From positions 1 to 9,182 of the forward strand of contig RFIY01000283.1 of NCBI GenBank assembly GCA_003695505.1: DNA of 9,182 nucleotides, read 5' to 3'. The notes under the pieces were generated by a model. That model had not been told where the DNA came from, made no database searches, and worked only from the letters and a program-made list of their open reading frames with translations. This document shows, in pieces, positions 5,756 to 9,182 of this stretch (the stretch's first letter is position 1; every line of letters begins with the position of its first letter). The stretch is from J088 sp003695505 [NCBI: Candidatus Dadabacteria bacterium] (GTDB taxonomy: Bacteria > J088). The translations under genes and the position numbers were made by a program.

Positions 5756-8700
5756 ATGCGTGCGAACAGGTCTGTTCCTGGATTTTTTAACATGGCATAC
5801 GGGATCTGGCGCCTTTCTCTGTGGGGAATCGCTACATTGTTACTCGTTTTACCTGCTGGTTGTGCGGACGGCGAGAAGGGCCTCGATACAATCGACTCGG
5901 TATCGTGCGAGGACCGTGACGGTGATGGGTTTGGCGTCGGTTGTTTTGATGCCGACGGAACGATGCTGGCTGACTGTGACGACACGGATCCCGACGTCCA
6001 CGAAGCGGCGCAGGGTTACATCGATGCGGATCAGGATGGCATAGGTGGGGCCGAAGTCATCGAGATCTGTGCTGGTCGCCCTTTGGCAGGTGAGTCGGAA
6101 ACGACTGGCGACTGCGACGACCGCGACGCCAGCGCGTTCACCGAAGTCACTGGCTACCGGGATCGCGATGGTGACGGTTACACCAGTGGAACGCCTGTAG
6201 TGCAATGCACGGACGGCTCACTGCCAGCGGGGCTGTTTGCATCAGCCAGCGCGTCGCCTGATTGCGATGACGACGACGATGCGATTCATCCGGGAGCAAC
6301 GGAAATTCTTGGAGACCTGCTCGATAACGATTGCCGCAACGGTGACCTGTTTCCGACTGACAGTGACGGTATCTTTGTGTCGACGGCAGGGGATGACGGC
6401 AACCCGGGTACACGCGCGGCGCCGGTCCGGACGTTGACGACCGGGATGGTCAAGCTGGCTGCGACCGGCAAGACTGGTCTGTTCGTTGCTGGTGGGACGT
6501 ATCCGGAAGCAATCACGCCTGGGCAGAACGGTGTACCGATTCTGACATTGACGATTTACGGCGGGTACAGCAACGACTTCACGACTCGAGATGTCAGCGG
6601 CACGCCAACGATCATCAAACCGACTGTCGGAACAGAGCAACCGGTAAACATCACATCCGCGGTCAACCTGACCCTGATCGGACTCGATCTGATGCAGACG
6701 CCGGCAAGTGGTACGCAGTTTTATGTGTACTCATCCGGCAATCTGAGGCTGTATTCGGTCAACATCAAGGGTTACCCGGAGCTGCGGGACGGGGCAAAAT
6801 ATGGCATCTATCTGAACGGCGGTACGCTGTTCATGTCGCGTTCAACAGTGTCCGGGATCTTTGCGATAACCAACACCGTATTCGGTGTCCGGAGCAATGC
6901 TGCAAGGGTCGAAATCGAACGTTCGACCTTCCGGGATAATGGACATGAGCTTGGAGGCGGCCTCTACCAGATCTACCACAATGCGAACGGGAGCGATGCG
7001 GAAATGGTCCAGCAGGGGCTGATTCTGGATCGTGTGACGATCGAAGCGGGTCGATCTTCGGGTCAGTGGGTTTATGGCATCATGGCCTTCGCGCGGCGGG
7101 TCACGATTACCAACAGCAATATTTATGGCTATGACTATTCGGGGAGCGGAGGATTCGGCGCGTACCTTCAGGACGACGGTAGCTGCAACACTTGCGATGG
7201 CCGGGTCGACATTCGCAACAGCACGTTTGTTGGCGCCGGCGCGCACCGCGGCACAACAGGTCTGGGCAAGGGGCTGAATCTGTATTATTTCCAGAATGTC
7301 GTGTTGCAAGGCAATACGTTCATCGGCGGACTGTCTGGTGGTGGCACAGCCTACGGCGTATATGCGGAGTCCAATCGTTACGTTACGGCGACCGCCAACG
7401 CATTTGTCGGCGGCAGAAAGATTGCGGGTGCGGCCCAGGGACTCTACACCGCCAATACAGATGGTCGCCTGGATATCTACAACAACAGCTTCGATGTGGG
7501 CAGCCTGACCAGCACCGGCTATGGTCTGCAAATTCGTAAAGGTGTCGCGCTGGTCAATGTTACGCACAATACGGTGACACTCGGCGAATGGCCCGACATC
7601 GAAAACGATACAGATTGGACCGCATACGGAATTCGTGTGCAGGAAATCGCGCCCTCATCTCCAGGCATCACTGTCGCCAACAACAGTATCAGTGGTATCG
7701 ATGCTTGGCAGGCGTTCGGATCCTCGTACTCGGCGAACTACTATGGCATCTATCTGGACGGCAATCAGACGACGTTGGACGTCCGGGAAAACAGCATCGA
7801 GCTCGGTGTTTCTGGTGATTCGACGGCGATTTACAGTACCGCTCACGGGACGTCACCAGGCCGCATTGCCGACAACAACATCCGCAGCTCTGGAGGCGAT
7901 GAGGTGTACGGTATCCATAGCGCCGAGGATGAGTATGTGACGATTTCGGGCAATCGTATTACGCACGACGGCTCCAGCGATGACCTCTACGGGATAGCCA
8001 TTGATGGTGGCGGCAATCAGACTGTGCTGGGCAATACGATTCTCATCAAGGGGGGGGAGGATGTATTCGGTTACGGCCTTGTCGAACGGGATGCGGATCG
8101 CACGACCTTGTTCCGCAGCAACACGATACAGATCGGCAACAACTACGAAGCCGCGGGCGTTGAAACGAACTGTGGTTACGCCCGCTTCGAGACCAATACC
8201 ATTTTGCTGGGCAAGGCAACCGGCGAACAGGTGTATGGCGCTTATCACTCTTGTGGAGATGCGACGTATCGCGGCAATAGAATCCAGGTCGACGGGACGA
8301 CAGGGGCGTCGAATACCTATGGTTTCTACATCGATGGTGGTCCGACCCTGATCGACAATCAGATCAGCGCCGGCAGCGTGCAGAACTCGGCCGCTGATTC
8401 CTACGGCGTGTATGCCCTTCTCGAAAACGATCCTGACAACCTCTGGTTCGAGGGGAACGACATTGACGGTGGCGAGACGGAAAACGGTACGAGTTATGGG
8501 GTCTTCATTGCTTTTGCGCCCGCCGTCAGTACTGTTCTTCTCAACAATCGCATCGCGGGGGGGCATAGCCAGTCGGGACGCACCTTTGGGGTATACGTCA
8601 ACAGCGCCGACGGCAGCGACCTGGTCATGATCAACAATTTCATCCACGGGGGCCGTGCCGGACTGGACGGATTCGATGGGAAAACCTGGGGCGTGTTCTT

Positions 8701-9182
8701 CGGGGAATACGACATCAATGCGTACCTTGGTGCCAACAGCATCTATGGTGGTGACGGCAATCTCGACAGCAGCAGCGAGGGTGCGGTCGGGTTGTATTTC
8801 CAGGGTTCCGACTACGGTTTTGTTGTGACCAACAACATCATTCATGCCGGAAGCAACCCGAGTGGATCGCCGATCGCGGTAGTCGACAACAGTCAGGAGG
8901 CGGGGACAATGGGCTCGACGAATTTTTACGACAATCTGTTGTTCGGCGCCGAGACATACCATCTGTATCGGGCCGACGGGAGTGGAGTCCTCATCGACAG
9001 CATCGCAACAATCAATGCCTGCGGCTGGGATGCATGCGGCAACGCTTCTGGCAACATCGAAGGTGATCCGCAATACCTGAACCCGACGGCGCTCGATCTG
9101 CACATCAATGTCGGCAGCGTTGCGATCAATGCAGGTGGCGACATAGACACGACACCGCTCGGCATCAGCGTGCCGCAGGCCG
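5756..9182 (+). CDS. Large beta-helix lipoprotein with MopE-like metal-binding motifs (3' end outside window)
   Basis: An uninterrupted frame of 1142 codons that runs off the window. Residues 1-36 form a signal peptide: Arg-containing start, hydrophobic IATLLLVLPAG, then Cys36. LPAGC resembles a lipobox, with an unusual Pro at -3; Ala after the Cys would favour the outer membrane. Residues about 51-200 hold three Asp-rich units (DRDGDGFG...DCDDTDPDVH; DADQDG...DCDDRDAS; DRDGDGYTSG...DCDDDDDAIHPGATE...LDNDC) that match the putative metal-binding MopE motif (PF11617-like) and also look like Ca-binding DxDxDG loops. Residues 207-280 (FVSTAGDDGNPGTRAAPVRTL ... GLFVAGGTYPEAI) resemble DUF1565. The rest is a right-handed parallel beta-helix with about 18 turns marked by YG(I/V)Y followed by a N.I..G ladder. 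Near the edge, GDPQYLNPTALDLHINVGS...INAGGD is the usual closing segment of such helices. Function is unknown; adhesion, polysaccharide binding or metal capture are guesses. Confidence 0.88.
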   Translation, partial: MRANRSVPGFFNMAYGIWRLSLWGIATLLLVLPAGCADGEKGLDTIDSVSCEDRDGDGFGVGCFDADGTMLADCDDTDPDVHEAAQGYIDADQDGIGGAEVIEICAGRPLAGESETTGDCDDRDASAFTEVTGYRDRDGDGYTSGTPVVQCTDGSLPAGLFASASASPDCDDDDDAIHPGATEILGDLLDNDCRNGDLFPTDSDGIFVSTAGDDGNPGTRAAPVRTLTTGMVKLAATGKTGLFVAGGTYPEAITPGQNGVPILTLTIYGGYSNDFTTRDVSGTPTIIKPTVGTEQPVNITSAVNLTLIGLDLMQTPASGTQFYVYSSGNLRLYSVNIKGYPELRDGAKYGIYLNGGTLFMSRSTVSGIFAITNTVFGVRSNAARVEIERSTFRDNGHELGGGLYQIYHNANGSDAEMVQQGLILDRVTIEAGRSSGQWVYGIMAFARRVTITNSNIYGYDYSGSGGFGAYLQDDGSCNTCDGRVDIRNSTFVGAGAHRGTTGLGKGLNLYYFQNVVLQGNTFIGGLSGGGTAYGVYAESNRYVTATANAFVGGRKIAGAAQGLYTANTDGRLDIYNNSFDVGSLTSTGYGLQIRKGVALVNVTHNTVTLGEWPDIENDTDWTAYGIRVQEIAPSSPGITVANNSISGIDAWQAFGSSYSANYYGIYLDGNQTTLDVRENSIELGVSGDSTAIYSTAHGTSPGRIADNNIRSSGGDEVYGIHSAEDEYVTISGNRITHDGSSDDLYGIAIDGGGNQTVLGNTILIKGGEDVFGYGLVERDADRTTLFRSNTIQIGNNYEAAGVETNCGYARFETNTILLGKATGEQVYGAYHSCGDATYRGNRIQVDGTTGASNTYGFYIDGGPTLIDNQISAGSVQNSAADSYGVYALLENDPDNLWFEGNDIDGGETENGTSYGVFIAFAPAVSTVLLNNRIAGGHSQSGRTFGVYVNSADGSDLVMINNFIHGGRAGLDGFDGKTWGVFFGEYDINAYLGANSIYGGDGNLDSSSEGAVGLYFQGSDYGFVVTNNIIHAGSNPSGSPIAVVDNSQEAGTMGSTNFYDNLLFGAETYHLYRADGSGVLIDSIATINACGWDACGNASGNIEGDPQYLNPTALDLHINVGSVAINAGGDIDTTPLGISVPQA
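5906..6355 (+). other. MopE-like metal-binding motif region inside the lipoprotein
   Basis: Three successive Asp/Cys-rich units fall between Cys51 and Asn191-Cys193. Each pairs a D.D.DG loop with a GDCDD or ADCDD/PDCDD core. Only the third has the full HPGATE...DNDC ending of the family; the first two are shortened. The segment separates the lipid anchor from the beta-helix, like a calcium-stiffened stalk. Ligand identity cannot be told from sequence. Confidence 0.75.
6800..8800 (+). repeat. Beta-helix turn repeats (YG(V/I)Y ladder)
   Basis: Diverged coding repeats recur every 25-45 codons. YG(I/V/L/A/F) or a close variant begins at about 6800, 7073, 7352, 7520, 7625, 7742, 7907, 7988, 8071, 8234, 8318, 8401, 8494, 8585 and 8688, each followed by an Asn-rich N.I..G strand. 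At DNA level most copies have diverged, but 6800-6820 and 7742-7762 agree at 20 of 21 positions. Confidence 0.7.

Noticed and set aside
5316-6044. 242-codon plus-strand frame starting in the intergenic gap
   Set aside because: Starts with GTG, overlaps 289 bases of the lipoprotein gene in another frame, and has an implausible Arg/Ser/Cys-rich composition with no motif.
6842-7567. 241-codon open frame on the minus strand
   Set aside because: Antisense shadow of the same beta-helix gene, no recognisable protein features.
6800-8800. CRISPR-like or tandem DNA repeat array
   Set aside because: The periodicity is at protein level with irregular spacing and diverged DNA, as expected for beta-helix turns.
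7853-9103. 416-codon open frame on the minus strand
   Set aside because: It lies fully antisense to the beta-helix frame, whose codon pattern leaves the opposite strand open; its text has no family motif, while the plus frame has clear ones.

Overview
The window looks like a chromosomal segment of a Pseudomonadota bacterium, most likely a gammaproteobacterium. The grounds are moderately high GC, a compact L21-L27 ribosomal pair with a sigma70-type extended -10 promoter, a Tat-exported amidohydrolase, and acyl-CoA metabolism genes. I cannot place it more finely from sequence alone.

Left part (1-2764), all on the + strand. First comes the C-terminal part of an acyl-CoA dehydrogenase that starts outside the window. 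It is followed by a Tat-signal amidohydrolase (517-1701) and a small CxxC thioredoxin-fold Rdx/SelW-type protein (1709-1999). These three are closely spaced and may be co-transcribed. A recognisable promoter then opens the rplU-rpmA ribosomal unit, which a strong intrinsic terminator closes. The GTPase gene obgE, which often follows rpmA, is absent here.

Middle part (2765-5021). A membrane-anchored GGDEF protein, a probable diguanylate cyclase with a periplasmic CHASE-like sensor, lies on the + strand. It converges on, and overlaps by 41 bp, a crotonase-family gene on the - strand. That crotonase keeps only one of the two catalytic glutamates of classical enoyl-CoA hydratases. Together with the first gene it suggests acyl-CoA metabolism, but the two are not in one operon.

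Right part (5022-9182). A long non-coding stretch of 734 bp contains two mutually exclusive inverted repeats. It precedes one very long open frame (5756 to the window edge, at least 1142 residues). The encoded protein has a lipoprotein-like signal peptide, three Asp-rich MopE-like metal-binding motif units, a DUF1565-like entry segment, and a long right-handed parallel beta-helix made of about 18 'YG(V/I)Y ... N.I..G' turns. It is the most distinctive object in the window: a probable surface or outer-membrane lipoprotein with a Ca-type or metal-binding neck and a long repetitive helix. Two poly-G tracts inside it are possible slippage sites. No tRNA, rRNA, CRISPR array, transposase or phage gene was seen.
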